Assembly: GCA_021843755.1 (NCBI GenBank)
Contig: JAKBWB010000048.1
Coordinates: forward strand, 1 to 59,939
Reading direction: 5' to 3'
DNA length: 59,939 nt
From: Pseudomonadota bacterium
Lineage (GTDB): Bacteria; Pseudomonadota; Gammaproteobacteria; Steroidobacterales; Steroidobacteraceae
Made by a program: the position numbers and the translations under genes. Under the pieces are notes generated by a model that searched no databases, had not been told where the DNA came from, and saw nothing but the letters and a program-made list of their open reading frames with translations. This document shows, in pieces, positions 18,227 through 27,487 of the stretch; within the stretch, counting starts at the first letter, position 1, and the number at the start of each line of letters is the position of its first letter.

Positions 18227-18559
18227 GAACTCCCAGTTCTCATTGCCGTAGGAGCGGAACCAGGCGCCGCCGGAGTCGTGCCACTCATACGCGAAGCGCA
18301 CGGCGATGCGGTTGCCGGTGTAGGCCCAGACTTCCTTGATCAGCCGGTAATCGAGTTCGCGTGCCCACTTGCGCTCGAGGAACGCGAGGATCTCGGCGCG
18401 GCCGTTGAGGAATTCCGCGCGGTTGCGCCGGCGGCTGTCCTCGGTGTAGGCGAGCGCGACGCGCCCGGGGTCGCGGCTGTTCCAGGCATCTTCGGCCGCG
18501 CGGGCCTTGAGGGCGGCGCTCTCGGCGGTAAAGGGCGGCAGCGGTGGGCGGTTGGACAT
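18227..18559 (-). pseudogene. DUF1348 (SnoaL-like/NTF2 fold) protein, 3' end lost
   Basis: 111 codons remain of a family normally about 150 residues long. The retained part is clear: [62 protein letters not shown] and [20 protein letters not shown] then WEF. The expected continuation (a DENGLMRRR-like stretch and INDLPI) is missing; the frame runs instead into the structured element at 17885-18226. The frame stays open through the element, so a chimeric protein could still be made. Start ATG at 18559 ([10 protein letters not shown]) with GGAGCAGGCC upstream. Family function is not established. Confidence 0.75.
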
Positions 18560-18617
18560 GGCCTGCTCCTCGATCGTAACGATCCGCACCCGCGGTATGG
18601 ATCGCGCCGCGGGCCGA

Positions 18618-20429
18618 TCAGTGATTGTCGCGCGGCACGCCGAAGCGCGCCTCGACCCGCTGATACTTCTCCGCGCCGTTGAGGATCATGCCATCGCCGA
18701 GCTGGCTCACCATGGCGCGCTGGATTTGCTGCCACGGCGTCTGCGAGGGCGGCGAGCGGTAGCCGCCCGCCGCCTCGAGCGCCGCGCGCCGTGCGGCCAG
18801 CTCGCGCTCCTCCAGGAGCACCTCGACCGTGCGCTTGCGCAGATCGACGCGCACCCGGTCGCCGGTCTTGAGCAAGGCGAGGCCGCCGCCGGCGGCCGCC
18901 TCTGGGGAGGCATTGAGGATCGAGGGGGATCCGGAGGTGCCGGACTGGCGGCCGTCGCCGATGCACGGCAGGACCGTGATTCCCTGTTTGATCAGGTAGC
19001 TGGGCGGACGCATGTTGACCACCTCGGCCGAGCCGGGATAGCCGATCGGACCGGTGCCGCGCATCACCAATATCGTGTGCCGGTCGATGCCGAGGGCCGG
19101 ATCGTCGATGCGCGCGTGATAATCCTCGGGCCCGTCGAATACGGCGACCGGTCCCTCGAACGCGTCCGGATCCCGCGGATCGCTCAGATGGCGGGTGCGG
19201 AACTCCGCGGAAATCACGCTGGTTTTCATGATGGCCGAATCGAACAGGTTGCCGCGCATGACCAGAAAGCCCGCATTGGCTTTCAGCGGCCGATCGATCG
19301 GGCGAATGACCTGCTCGTCGGCGATTGGGCGGCCACGGCAGTTCTCGCCGATGGTGTGGCCGTTCGCCGTCAGCGCCTGCTCGCGGATCAAGCCGGCCTG
19401 CATGAGTTGATTGACTACAGCCGGCACGCCGCCGGCGCGGTGAAAGTCCTCCGCCAGGTACTCCCCGGCGGGCTGCAGGTTCACCAGCAGCGGAACCTCG
19501 TAGCCGTGGCGCTGCCAGTCATCGAGCGTGAGCTCGACGCCCATGTGCCGGGCAATCGCCTCGATGTGAATCGGCGCGTTGGTCGAGCCACCGATGGCCG
19601 AGTTCACCACGATGGCGTTGAGGAACGCCTCGCGCGTCATGATCGCGGAGGGCCGCAGGTCCTCGCGCACCATCTCGACGATGCGCACGCCGCTCTCATA
19701 GGCGATCTGCCCGCGCTCCCGGTAGGGGGCCGGAATGTTCCCCGCGCCGGGCAGCTGCATCCCGAGAGCTTCGGCGAGCGAGTTCATGGTGCTGGCGGTG
19801 CCCATGGTGTTGCAATAGCCGGTCGAGGGGGTCGATGCGGCCACGCGCTCCATGAACCCCGCATAGTCGATCTCGCCGGCCGCCAGCAGCTGCCGGGCCT
19901 GCCACACGATGGTGCCGGAGCCGACCCGCTCGCCGTTGAACCAGCCGTTGGTCATCGGCCCGACCGAAAGCGCGATGGCCGGAATGTCCACGGTCGCTGC
20001 GGCCATCAGGCACGCTGGCGTCGTCTTGTCGCAGCCGATGGTGAGCACCACCCCATCGAGCGGATAGCCGTGCAGGATCTCCACCAGGCCGAGATAGGCG
20101 AGATTGCGATCGAGCGCGGCGGTCGGACGGCGGCTGGTTTCCTGAATGGGATGAACCGGAAATTCGATCGGCACGCCCCCGGCGGTGCGGATGCCGGCGG
20201 CCACGCGCTCGGCGAGCACCACGTGATGGCGGTTGCACGGCGAGAGGTCCGAGCCGGTCTGGGCGATGCCGATGATCGGCCGGCCCGACTGCAGCTCCGC
20301 GAGCGTCAGACCGTAGTTCAGATAGCGCTCGAGATGCAGGGCGGTCATGCCCGGATCATGCGGATCATCGAACCACGCGCGCGAGCGCAGCTTCGGTCCG
20401 GTGGCTTGTTTGCGGTCTGTTGCGCTCAT
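18618..20429 (-). CDS. IlvD/Edd-family sugar acid (aldonate) dehydratase
   Basis: 603 residues from ATG 20429. Iron-sulfur dehydratase of the IlvD/Edd family, subgroup of xylonate/arabonate/galactonate dehydratases: [37 protein letters not shown] (first cluster Cys), [15 protein letters not shown] (second Cys), [11 protein letters not shown] (third Cys), [25 protein letters not shown] and [14 protein letters not shown]. It removes water from an aldonic acid to give a 2-keto-3-deoxy acid. With dgoK and dgoA nearby, galactonate (or fuconate) is the likely substrate, but the closest remembered relative is the Caulobacter xylonate dehydratase, so specificity is open. Divergent from the GntR regulator, which probably controls it. 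Confidence 0.88.
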   Translation of the reverse strand: MSATDRKQATGPKLRSRAWFDDPHDPGMTALHLERYLNYGLTLAELQSGRPIIGIAQTGSDLSPCNRHHVVLAERVAAGIRTAGGVPIEFPVHPIQETSRRPTAALDRNLAYLGLVEILHGYPLDGVVLTIGCDKTTPACLMAAATVDIPAIALSVGPMTNGWFNGERVGSGTIVWQARQLLAAGEIDYAGFMERVAASTPSTGYCNTMGTASTMNSLAEALGMQLPGAGNIPAPYRERGQIAYESGVRIVEMVREDLRPSAIMTREAFLNAIVVNSAIGGSTNAPIHIEAIARHMGVELTLDDWQRHGYEVPLLVNLQPAGEYLAEDFHRAGGVPAVVNQLMQAGLIREQALTANGHTIGENCRGRPIADEQVIRPIDRPLKANAGFLVMRGNLFDSAIMKTSVISAEFRTRHLSDPRDPDAFEGPVAVFDGPEDYHARIDDPALGIDRHTILVMRGTGPIGYPGSAEVVNMRPPSYLIKQGITVLPCIGDGRQSGTSGSPSILNASPEAAAGGGLALLKTGDRVRVDLRKRTVEVLLEERELAARRAALEAAGGYRSPPSQTPWQQIQRAMVSQLGDGMILNGAEKYQRVEARFGVPRDNH

Positions 20430-20467
20430 GGTGTCCCAATCGGTTCGGATGCTTTGAGAATAATAAT

Positions 20468-20480
20468 CATATAATATATG
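20468..20480. promoter_or_regulatory. Palindrome CATATA-A-TATATG between dehydratase and GntR genes
   Basis: Perfect 6-1-6 palindrome in the 154-bp divergent gap, AT-rich in a GC-rich genome and containing TATAAT. Likely operator for the adjacent GntR regulator and/or a -10 region. Confidence 0.45.
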
Positions 20481-20538
20481 GCTGCACGTGGGAACTCGCC
20501 GTGCGGCGGGGCAGAGCCTGCGACAGCCAAGCTGCAGA

Positions 20539-20544
20539 TATAAT
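20539..20544 (+). promoter_or_regulatory. Putative -10 box (TATAAT) of the gntR gene
   Basis: Exact TATAAT 40 bp before the GTG start of the regulator. The -35 region (around 20516-20522, GCCTGCGA) is poor, so activation or a weak promoter is likely. Confidence 0.35.
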
Positions 20545-20583
20545 CGATGCATACCGGACACCGGCGAGCCGAACGAGGCATTC

Positions 20584-21330
20584 GTGGTTCTCAGCAAGAT
20601 CCCGCGTGATCGCAATCTGACCTATGGCCTGGTCGAATCCCTCGGCCAATTGATCGTGACCGGCGAGTTCGATGCCAAGGCTTTCCCCACCGAGGGGGAG
20701 TTGTCCCGGCAGCACGGCACCAGCCGTTCGGTGACGCGCGAGGCGGTGAAGATGCTCACCGCCAAGGGGTTGCTGCAGGCGAGGCCGCGCCAGGGCACGA
20801 GCGTCACGCCGGAAACGCAGTGGAATCTGCTCGATCCGGACGTCTTGCGCTGGCTGCTCGAGCGCAAGTTCTCGCTGCGCCTGCTGGCCGAGTTCACCGA
20901 GATGCGGCTGGCGATCGAGCCGGCGGCCGCGCGGCTCGCCGCCCGGCGCGCCGATCCCGAAGCCATCGCTCACATCCGCGATGGGCTGCGGCGGATGATT
21001 GCCGCCGGTGCCGGCGATGAGGAGCCGGTGACGGCCGACATCGCGTTTCACACGGCCATCCTGGCGGCGACCGGCAATCGCTTCTATGCGCAGCTCGACC
21101 CGTTGATCAATACCGCGCTGAGAATCTCGATCCGCTTCACCAACCGGATCAAGGGCCGTGCGGCGGGCATTGCCGGCCACGACGAGGTGCTCGATGCGAT
21201 CGCGGCCGGAGATGCCGAGCGTGCCGGCCTCGCCATGCACGCGCTGATTTCCGATGCGTTGCAGCTGATCGAGGCCGCGGCGGAAAATCCGGGCGCCGCC
21301 GGCGCACGCCGGTCCCGCCGCGCCGGCTGA
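20584..21330 (+). CDS. GntR-family (FadR subfamily) transcriptional regulator
   Basis: 248 residues from GTG 20584. N-terminal winged helix ([59 protein letters not shown]) and a C-terminal all-helical FCD ligand-binding domain ([55 protein letters not shown]). The His and Asp residues of the FCD metal/ligand pocket are present. This subfamily typically represses sugar acid genes and is released by the acid or its keto-deoxy derivative (DgoR-like role). Divergent from the aldonate dehydratase. An upstream GTG at 20488 is possible but its extension looks non-coding. Confidence 0.88.
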   Translation: MVLSKIPRDRNLTYGLVESLGQLIVTGEFDAKAFPTEGELSRQHGTSRSVTREAVKMLTAKGLLQARPRQGTSVTPETQWNLLDPDVLRWLLERKFSLRLLAEFTEMRLAIEPAAARLAARRADPEAIAHIRDGLRRMIAAGAGDEEPVTADIAFHTAILAATGNRFYAQLDPLINTALRISIRFTNRIKGRAAGIAGHDEVLDAIAAGDAERAGLAMHALISDALQLIEAAAENPGAAGARRSRRAG

Positions 21331-21521
21331 TCGGACCCGCGGTGCGCACGCCGGCGACCCCGTGCATGGGGAGCCTCACGCTTATGGAAAATGCGCTGCC
21401 CAAGCTTTGTCTTGACCTGCACAATGATCCGCAGTCTCCGGTCCGGGCGCGGCGCGTGTGTTGCGGCCGCGGCGCTCGAGCGCTGCGCGGCCGGTCACGG
21501 GCCGGTGGGAGCTGCACTGCC

Positions 21522-22172
21522 GTGACGGTGAAAGGGCCGATCGAACCGCGGATCTTCATCCTGGAGAGTGACCCCTCGAGCGCAGCGCGGCTCGCGGAAC
21601 TGCTGCGCCAGCGTGGCCCCGAGGTGTCGGTCTACCGCAACGCCGCCGATCTGATGGTCGCCGTGGGGCAGAGGGCTCCGCGGCTGGTGATTCTGTGCGT
21701 GGCCGATGGCGGCGATACGGACTGCTCACTCGGCGTGACGCTCGCGACCCTGTTTGCGGTTCCGTTCATCGTGCTGGCGCACAGCTGGGACGAGAGGGGC
21801 GCGCGTGCGGCCGCTGAAAGCGGCGCGCTCGCGTTTCTCGCCGGCGCGCAGACCCGTCTGCAGGAGTGCGCCCCGGCGATCATTACGGCGATGGAGCGTC
21901 ATGCCGAGCTGCGCGAACTGCACGAGCGCGTGCGCAAGATCACGCAGGCATTGCACGATGCCCGGACGATCAGCACCGCCTGCGGTGTATTGATGGAGCG
22001 CTTCCAGGTTGATCGCCGCGAGGCCTTCGAGCGGCTGCGCGCCGCGGCCCGCGCGCGGCGCACGCGCCTGCTCGAGAGCGCCGCCGCGGTGCTCGCGGCG
22101 GTCGAGTCGATCAATGAGTTCGGCGCGCCGGACCGTGACGCGGCGCACAGTCCAAGGTCGAAAACCAGATAA
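21522..22172 (+). CDS. Receiver-like protein with C-terminal ANTAR RNA-binding domain
   Basis: 216 residues from GTG 21522 (GTG 21528 is equally possible; the frame is open further up but looks non-coding). N-terminal receiver-like domain (RIFILESDPSSAARLAELLR, PRLVILCVADGG, FIVLAHSWDERGARAAAESG) lacking the paired acidic residues of a true phosphoacceptor, so probably unphosphorylated. Residues about 140-195 form an ANTAR domain (ALHDARTISTACGVLMERFQ, REAFERLRAAARARRTRLLE). ANTAR proteins bind paired hairpins in leader RNA and prevent termination. A 513-bp leader with a hairpin precedes the downstream EAL gene, which might be its target (inference). Confidence 0.78.
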   Translation: MTVKGPIEPRIFILESDPSSAARLAELLRQRGPEVSVYRNAADLMVAVGQRAPRLVILCVADGGDTDCSLGVTLATLFAVPFIVLAHSWDERGARAAAESGALAFLAGAQTRLQECAPAIITAMERHAELRELHERVRKITQALHDARTISTACGVLMERFQVDRREAFERLRAAARARRTRLLESAAAVLAAVESINEFGAPDRDAAHSPRSKTR

Positions 22173-22685
22173 CATAAGAATCCAGGGTGCACCCGAACCT
22201 CGTGCGCCCGTCACGGGCGCACTCGGCGCCGGGCGCCGCGTTCCCGCGCCACAGCTCCTCCCGGGCCCTGGCTCCGCCCGCAATGGCTTGCTCCGGGCTG
22301 CGTACGGTGCATGCCGCGCCGCAGCAGTAGTGCACGACCCTGCAAATCAAACGGTAGTGGACGATTCAGCATCGGGGGCGAGTGGGCGATGTGCTCGAGC
22401 CGCTCACAGTGTCCCGGCACAGACTCCGCCCGGGCTCGACGCGCATGGCTTTGGCCGGCGTGCGGCCGGGGCCGCCGCGTCGGATCAGCCGGGGCGTCGG
22501 ATAGCGCGATTCGATCCGTCGGGCATGGACCGATGGCGCACGGGCGTGGGGCATCGAGGCGCTGTTCGCGCCGCGCGCTCGGGCGAGCGCGGCAAGCCGT
22601 TCATCGAGCTCAGACAGTACGCTGCGACGGGTGAGATCATGCGCGTTCCGACGTTTGTTTCGATGTCCGCTCAGGGTTGGTTGCA
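22173..22685. other. Long leader between ANTAR and EAL genes
   Basis: 513 bp without a recognisable gene. It starts with a strong hairpin (22202-22222) and otherwise shows GC-biased broken frames on both strands. Confidence 0.45.
22202..22222. terminator. Perfect 10-bp hairpin after the ANTAR gene
   Basis: GTGCGCCCGT and ACGGGCGCAC with a single central C, 30 bp after the ANTAR stop. No T-run follows, so it may be an attenuator or mRNA end-protection stem rather than an intrinsic terminator. Confidence 0.5.
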
Positions 22686-24455
22686 ATGCCGATGAAGGAA
22701 GCGGCCGGCCGGCGGGGCGGTTCGAGAGACCCACGGAGTGCGCCCGCAAGGAATCAGCGTGACGCGCCGCAAGAGGATCTGCAGGGCCGCAAGCCGGCGC
22801 TCCCGGGCGTCTTACGCCGCGATTTGCGCCGGTTGGTCCGCGCCGCGCGGGCTTTGGGCCTCTCGAGCCTGTCGTCCGTGGTCGTGCGCGTTGCCGAGCG
22901 GCTCGAGCCCGGCCTGCGCGCCGGCGAGCTTACCCCTCGGGACATCGAGATGCTGCGGCGCTTTACCGATCGCTGCTGCCGGTATCTCGTCGATCCTGCC
23001 GACGTCAAGGCCGCGGATGCGGTGGTCGAGTTGCTGGCCATCGAACCGTGCTCAGCCGTGGGCTGCTGGGAGCGGATTCACCTGCTGCTGGGACTGGTCG
23101 AGGAGGGAACCGAGATCGCGCGGATGCGCTCGGTCTGCGCAGCCGCGGCCGGTGGCGATGGGCATGATCCCCTGACCGGCCTGTACACGGAGACCGCATT
23201 GCGGGAACTGCTCGCGGACTTGCTGAGTGCGTGCGCCGCGCGCCAAGTCTGCGTCGGAGTCATGTCGATCGGTATTACCGGGGTGGAGGCCATCGCCGAC
23301 TCCTTCGGCAGCAACGTGGGCACGGCGGTGCTGACGCGGATCGCGGCCGATCTGATTCGGTCCGTGTCCGGCGGCGGTCTGGTCGGCCGCCTCGGCGCAG
23401 ATCGTTTCGTCGTCGTCCGCGATGGTTTCACCGCGGCGCAACTCGCCGAGGAGGCGCGGCGGTTGGCCGAATTGATCTGCCGCAGTCATCAGATCGGCGG
23501 GCGCCTGGTCGCAGTGACGGCTCGAATCGGCCTGGCGGTCAGCGGACAGCACGGTGAGGATGCCGCCGAACTGCTCGCCAACGCCGATGTCGCGCTGCAT
23601 CAGGCCCGGGTCCGCAGACTCCCTGCGGCGCAATTCTTCGCACCGCACATGCGCGAGCAGGCGCTGCGGCGGGTGAGTCTGGAGGGAGGGCTGCGCGCGG
23701 CGCTCGAGCGCGGCGAGTTCGAGCTGCATTATCAGCCGAAGCTGGCGCTGTGCACGGGGCGCGTGTGCGGCGTCGAGGCGCTGGTCCGTTGGCGGTGTCC
23801 GACGCGGGGCCTGGTCGCGCCCGGGGAGTTCATCCCCATCGCCGAGGAGAGCGGCCTGATCGTGCGACTCGGGGACTGGGTGATCGACGCGGCGTGCCGG
23901 CAGATCATGCGCTGGCAGCGCGAGCATGTCCCGCCGCTGCCGGTGGCGATCAATCTGTCCGCCGTTCAGCTGTGCGCGCCCCAGACGGGCCAGTGGATCG
24001 TGCAGACCCTGCACCGATACGGTGTGCATCCACGGACGGTGGAGGTGGAGGTCACCGAGTCCGCGGTGATGCACGATGCGGACGCCGCACTCGGTTGTCT
24101 GAGCGAGTTGGGCCGCGCGGGTGTGCGCGTGGTGATCGACGATTTCGGCACGGGGTATTCCAACCTGAGCCAGCTCATGCGGCTGCCGCTCGCGGCGATC
24201 AAGATCGACAAATCCCTCATCGCCCGCATCGCGATGCACGAGCGTGACGCCGCGATCGCGCGGGCGATCATCGACATCGCACGCACGCTCGGTGCGCGTG
24301 TCGTGGCCGAGGGCGTGGAAAGCGCGCAGCAACGGGATCTGCTGGCCGCCGCGGGCTGCGATGAGTATCAGGGCTTTCTGATCGCCAAACCCATGGACGC
24401 GAAGCGCCTGCAGGCGTGGCTCAGCCGCCAGGCGATCGAGCCGTACCGCCTCTGA
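22686..24455 (+). CDS. c-di-GMP phosphodiesterase: degenerate GGDEF plus EAL
   Basis: 589 residues. An N-terminal helical region of unknown type (about 1-150) is followed by a GGDEF-fold domain with the signature changed to LGADRF (residue ~237), so no cyclase activity is expected. The C-terminal EAL domain (about 335-580) keeps the catalytic set: EALVRWR, INLSAVQL, EVEVTES, DDFGTGYSNL, IKIDKS, VAEGVES and EYQGFLIAKP. It should hydrolyse c-di-GMP to pGpG in the cytoplasm. ATG at 22686, with a second ATG two codons on. It follows the ANTAR gene on the same strand and converges on the amidase. Confidence 0.88.
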   Translation: MPMKEAAGRRGGSRDPRSAPARNQRDAPQEDLQGRKPALPGVLRRDLRRLVRAARALGLSSLSSVVVRVAERLEPGLRAGELTPRDIEMLRRFTDRCCRYLVDPADVKAADAVVELLAIEPCSAVGCWERIHLLLGLVEEGTEIARMRSVCAAAAGGDGHDPLTGLYTETALRELLADLLSACAARQVCVGVMSIGITGVEAIADSFGSNVGTAVLTRIAADLIRSVSGGGLVGRLGADRFVVVRDGFTAAQLAEEARRLAELICRSHQIGGRLVAVTARIGLAVSGQHGEDAAELLANADVALHQARVRRLPAAQFFAPHMREQALRRVSLEGGLRAALERGEFELHYQPKLALCTGRVCGVEALVRWRCPTRGLVAPGEFIPIAEESGLIVRLGDWVIDAACRQIMRWQREHVPPLPVAINLSAVQLCAPQTGQWIVQTLHRYGVHPRTVEVEVTESAVMHDADAALGCLSELGRAGVRVVIDDFGTGYSNLSQLMRLPLAAIKIDKSLIARIAMHERDAAIARAIIDIARTLGARVVAEGVESAQQRDLLAAAGCDEYQGFLIAKPMDAKRLQAWLSRQAIEPYRL

Positions 24456-24485
24456 GTCGCTCCTCCGGCAAGGCCGGCGCGGCTC

Positions 24486-26066
24486 TCAGTATCCGCAGCG
24501 CGTGCGGCTCGGATGCCACTGCAGAACGTTGGGCGCGTAGGTCGGGGGTCTGAAAGCGCGCGCGACCCGCTCAAACGCATATGCGAAGCCGAGCAGCCGG
24601 GGTTCGGACCATTTTGGTCCGATGAACGACAGGCCGACCGGCAGTCCATCGACCTGGCCCATCGGCACGGTGATGTAGGGGTAGCCGGCGACCGCCGGCA
24701 GCGTGCTGTCGCCGCCGCCGATACCCACATCGCCGTTCACCAGGTCGATCACCGACGCCGGATTCTGTGTCGGAGAGATCAGTGCCGCGACATGGTGCTC
24801 GGCCAGCAGCCGATCGATGCCGTCCGGTCCGGCCAGGCGCAGATTCGTCGCGCGCGCGCGGATATAGGCCGGGTCGTCCAACCCCTTGGTGCGCTCGGCC
24901 TGCAGGAACAGGCTCTGGCCGAACCAGCGCATCTCGCGCGGGTGACTGTCATCGAAGGCGATCAGCCCGGCGAGCGTGCGGCTCTTGACCGCCGGGGGCG
25001 ATCCGGCCAGGTACTCGTTCATGTCGACTTTCAGCTCGGTGAGCAGCACCAGGTTCTCGTTCTTTTCAAGCGGCGCCACGTGATAGTCGTCGACTTTGAC
25101 CAGTACCGCGCCCTGGGCCTTCAGCAGGGCCAACGCGTGGTGGAATACCGCGAGCGTCTTGGGCGAGAAATTCTTCAGCAGAAACTGCGCGATCCCGAGC
25201 CGCACGCCCGCGAGGGCATGCGGATTGAGCGCCGCGACGTAGTTGGTGCGATGCGCGTCGGCGTGCGCGGTGGCCGGGTCGGCCGGGTCCGAGCCGGCCA
25301 TGGCGGTCAACAACATCGCCGCACCGCGCACGGTGTGGGTGATGGGGCCGGCGGTGTCCTGGGTACGGCTGATCGGGACGATGCCGGCACGCGACACCAA
25401 CCCGACCGTCGGCTTCAGCCCCACCACGCCGTTCATCGACGCGGGGCAGCTGATCGAGCCGTCGGTCTCGGTGCCGATGGCGGCGGGCGCGAGGCCCGCG
25501 GCGACGCCCGCCGCAGGGCCCGAACTGGAGCCGCAGGCGGTGCGATCGAGCATGTAGGGATTGCGGGTCAAGCCGCCGACAGCGCTCCAACCGCTGACCG
25601 AGTGAGCCGAGCGGATATTGGCCCATTCCGAGAGATTTGCCCGGCCGAGAATCACCACGCCGGCGCGGCGCAGGTTGCCGATCACCGTGGCACTGACCGA
25701 GCGAACGTTCTTCGCCAGCGCGAGCGATCCGGCGGTGGTGGGCAGTCCGGCGATGTCGATATTGTCCTTGACGAGCACCGGGATCCCATCGAGCGGTCCG
25801 AGAGAATGCCCGGCGGCGCGGCGCGCGTCCGAGGCGCGCGCTTCGGCCATGGCGCGCGGGTTCAGGGCGATGACGGCATGGATTTTCGGATTGATCCGGG
25901 CAATACGCGCCTCGTAGAGGCGCACCAGCGTCTGCGCGCTCACTCGGTGGGCGGCCAGATCGGCCGAGAGGCGCGGGACCGTGGCACAGGTGAGATTGAC
26001 GGCGCGTGCCGTACCGAACACGAGACAGGACAGCGCGGCGGCGCTGATCGCAACTCTGCTGAGCAT
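24486..26066 (-). CDS. Secreted amidase (amidase signature family)
   Basis: 526 residues. The N-terminus [22 protein letters not shown] is a cleavable signal peptide, so it acts in the periplasm or outside. The amidase signature triad is visible: Lys in [10 protein letters not shown], the cis-Ser in the [16 protein letters not shown] stretch and the nucleophile Ser in [12 protein letters not shown]. The C-terminal [14 protein letters not shown] and PVGLSFIG are family typical. Substrate (amide, peptide or acylated amino acid) cannot be read from the sequence. Start ATG 26066 chosen for the signal peptide and the GGGGGG upstream. Monocistronic; the gap of about 100 bp to the Rieske gene holds nothing obvious. 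Confidence 0.88.
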   Translation of the reverse strand: MLSRVAISAAALSCLVFGTARAVNLTCATVPRLSADLAAHRVSAQTLVRLYEARIARINPKIHAVIALNPRAMAEARASDARRAAGHSLGPLDGIPVLVKDNIDIAGLPTTAGSLALAKNVRSVSATVIGNLRRAGVVILGRANLSEWANIRSAHSVSGWSAVGGLTRNPYMLDRTACGSSSGPAAGVAAGLAPAAIGTETDGSISCPASMNGVVGLKPTVGLVSRAGIVPISRTQDTAGPITHTVRGAAMLLTAMAGSDPADPATAHADAHRTNYVAALNPHALAGVRLGIAQFLLKNFSPKTLAVFHHALALLKAQGAVLVKVDDYHVAPLEKNENLVLLTELKVDMNEYLAGSPPAVKSRTLAGLIAFDDSHPREMRWFGQSLFLQAERTKGLDDPAYIRARATNLRLAGPDGIDRLLAEHHVAALISPTQNPASVIDLVNGDVGIGGGDSTLPAVAGYPYITVPMGQVDGLPVGLSFIGPKWSEPRLLGFAYAFERVARAFRPPTYAPNVLQWHPSRTRCGY

Positions 26067-26167
26067 GCATCCCCCCCCTGGGAAAGTGGCCGCTGCCGCA
26101 TTATCGTGCATTGCGGCCGCGGCGCAAACTCGGCCGAGCGCCCCCGGGGCGAGCGCCGGACCTCCGA

Positions 26168-26479
26168 TCAGTCCGGTTGCTCGATCAGGATGCGGCCCGC
26201 CTCGATCCGCACCGCGTAGGTGCGCAGCGGCTCGTAGGCCGGAGGCGTCAGGGCCTCGCCGGTGCGCAGGCAGAAGCGCGCGCCATGGCGGGGGCAGATG
26301 ATCTGGCAGGACTCGACCGCGGCACCCTCCAGGCGCTGCCCGTCGTGGGTGCAGACGTCATCGATCGCATAGACGGCCTCGCCGCAGCGCACAACGAGCA
26401 CGGGCTGGCCGTCGAGATCGGCCCCGAGGGGCACCTGCTCGGCCAGCGTTTCGGCCGACCCGGCGTCGACCCAGCCCAT
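26168..26479 (-). CDS. Rieske [2Fe-2S] ferredoxin-like protein
   Basis: 103 residues. Two cluster-binding motifs are intact: CTHDG (Cys-x-His) and CPRHGARF (Cys-x-x-His), 16 residues apart, in a protein of one small domain without signal or membrane anchor. Electron-transfer ferredoxin of the type often found at the end of suf operons. ATG 26479 shares one base with the sufT stop (TGATG), so it is translationally coupled to sufT. Its redox partner is unknown. Confidence 0.85.
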   Translation of the reverse strand: MGWVDAGSAETLAEQVPLGADLDGQPVLVVRCGEAVYAIDDVCTHDGQRLEGAAVESCQIICPRHGARFCLRTGEALTPPAYEPLRTYAVRIEAGRILIEQPD

Positions 26480-27030
26480 CAGTACATCCCGGTCTGCAGC
26501 CGAGCCGCTTCCGACATCATGCTCTGGTCCCACGGCGGATCGAACGTCAGCTCGACTCTTGCCTCGCGCACCGTGGGAATGCGCTCGATCTTGTCGCGCA
26601 CGTCATCGACCAGGATCTCCCCCATGCCGCAGCCTGGAGCGGTCAGGGTCAGTTTGACATCGACACTGCGTGTGCCGTCCTCGTTCGCCACGACGTCGCA
26701 CCCGTAGACCAGGCCCAGATCGACGATGTTGACGGGAATCTCCGGGTCATAACAGGTGCGCATCTGTTCCCAGGCGAGCTGACGCACGTCCTCCTCGGTG
26801 GCGTTCGGCGGCAGTTCCGGCGGTTTGACCGGCTCGCGTCCGATCGACTCGGCATCTTCGCCGCTGATGCGAAACAGATTGCCTTCGATGTACACCGTGA
26901 GGCTGCCACCGAGCGCCTGAGTGATGTAGCCGGACTGGCCCGGCTGCAGGGTGACTTCCGTGCCCGCCGGCACGATGACCGCGCGCACCTCGCGTTGCAC
27001 GATGAACGGTTCGCTTTCATAGCCGCGCAT
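26479..27030 (-). CDS. sufT: SufT-type Fe-S assembly protein (DUF59)
   Basis: 183 residues from ATG 27030. The N-terminal unique part has GTEVTLQPGQSGYITQALGG and NLFRISGEDAESIGREP, which typifies SufT. The C-terminal MIP18/DUF59 domain has DPEIPVNIVDLGLVYG and LTLTAPGCGMGEILVDD with the conserved Cys. Known family role: maturation of Fe-S proteins under high demand; the mechanism is unresolved. Starts 10 bp after sufU and overlaps the Rieske gene by one base. The frame is open upstream into sufU but that extension is a shadow. Confidence 0.9.
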   Translation of the reverse strand: MRGYESEPFIVQREVRAVIVPAGTEVTLQPGQSGYITQALGGSLTVYIEGNLFRISGEDAESIGREPVKPPELPPNATEEDVRQLAWEQMRTCYDPEIPVNIVDLGLVYGCDVVANEDGTRSVDVKLTLTAPGCGMGEILVDDVRDKIERIPTVREARVELTFDPPWDQSMMSEAARLQTGMY

Positions 27031-27040
27031 GATCGCCCGC

Positions 27041-27487
27041 TCACTCCTCCGTCGAGACCGCGTCCGCGCTGTGCTCGAGCGCCGCGTTGAGTGTATGCCA
27101 GCACAGCGTGGCGCACTTGACACGGGCGGGGAATTCACTGACGCCGCCGAGCGCGGCAAGCTTGCCGAGCGAGGCATCCGCCGCGGCATGCGGCTCGGTC
27201 AGCAGCACATGGATACGATCGTAGAGTTCCTTGATCGCCGCCTTGTCCCTGCCCTTGACCGCCTCGGTCATCAGCGAGGCCGAGGCGGTCGAGATCGCGC
27301 AGCCCTTGCCCTCGAAGCGGATGTCCGCAATGCGATCGCCCTCGAAGCGCAGCCACACGGTGAGGCGGTCGCCGCAGAGCGGATTGTGGCCCTCGGCGTG
27401 CGCATCGGAATGGGCCAGCGCGCCGAAATTGCGCGGCTGGCGGTTGTGATCCAGGATGACGTCGCGGTAGAGATCTTTCAGGTCCAT
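27041..27487 (-). CDS. sufU: Fe-S scaffold / sulfur acceptor SufU (IscU/NifU-like)
   Basis: 148 residues. IscU-like fold with three conserved Cys: NPLCGD, FEGKGCAIST and VKCATLCWHTL. The insertion before the third Cys (ALGGVSEFPARVKC) is typical of SufU rather than IscU. SufU accepts sulfur from SufS (as a Zn-dependent sulfurtransferase in Gram-positives). ATG 27487 overlaps the sufS stop by one base. No sufE is present in the cluster, so SufU is presumably the SufS partner here. Confidence 0.9.
   Translation of the reverse strand: MDLKDLYRDVILDHNRQPRNFGALAHSDAHAEGHNPLCGDRLTVWLRFEGDRIADIRFEGKGCAISTASASLMTEAVKGRDKAAIKELYDRIHVLLTEPHAAADASLGKLAALGGVSEFPARVKCATLCWHTLNAALEHSADAVSTEE

Noticed and set aside
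17900-18230. CRISPR array or integron attC array
   Set aside because: The hairpins differ in sequence and length, there are no regular direct repeats, and no cas or integron integrase gene is nearby.
18507-20474. 655-residue plus-strand frame opposite the dehydratase
   Set aside because: Antisense shadow; the minus strand encodes a complete IlvD/Edd enzyme with all cluster motifs.
24513-26219. 568-residue plus-strand frame opposite the amidase
   Set aside because: Antisense shadow; Arg/Gly/Asp-rich without motifs, while the minus strand has signal peptide and amidase triad.
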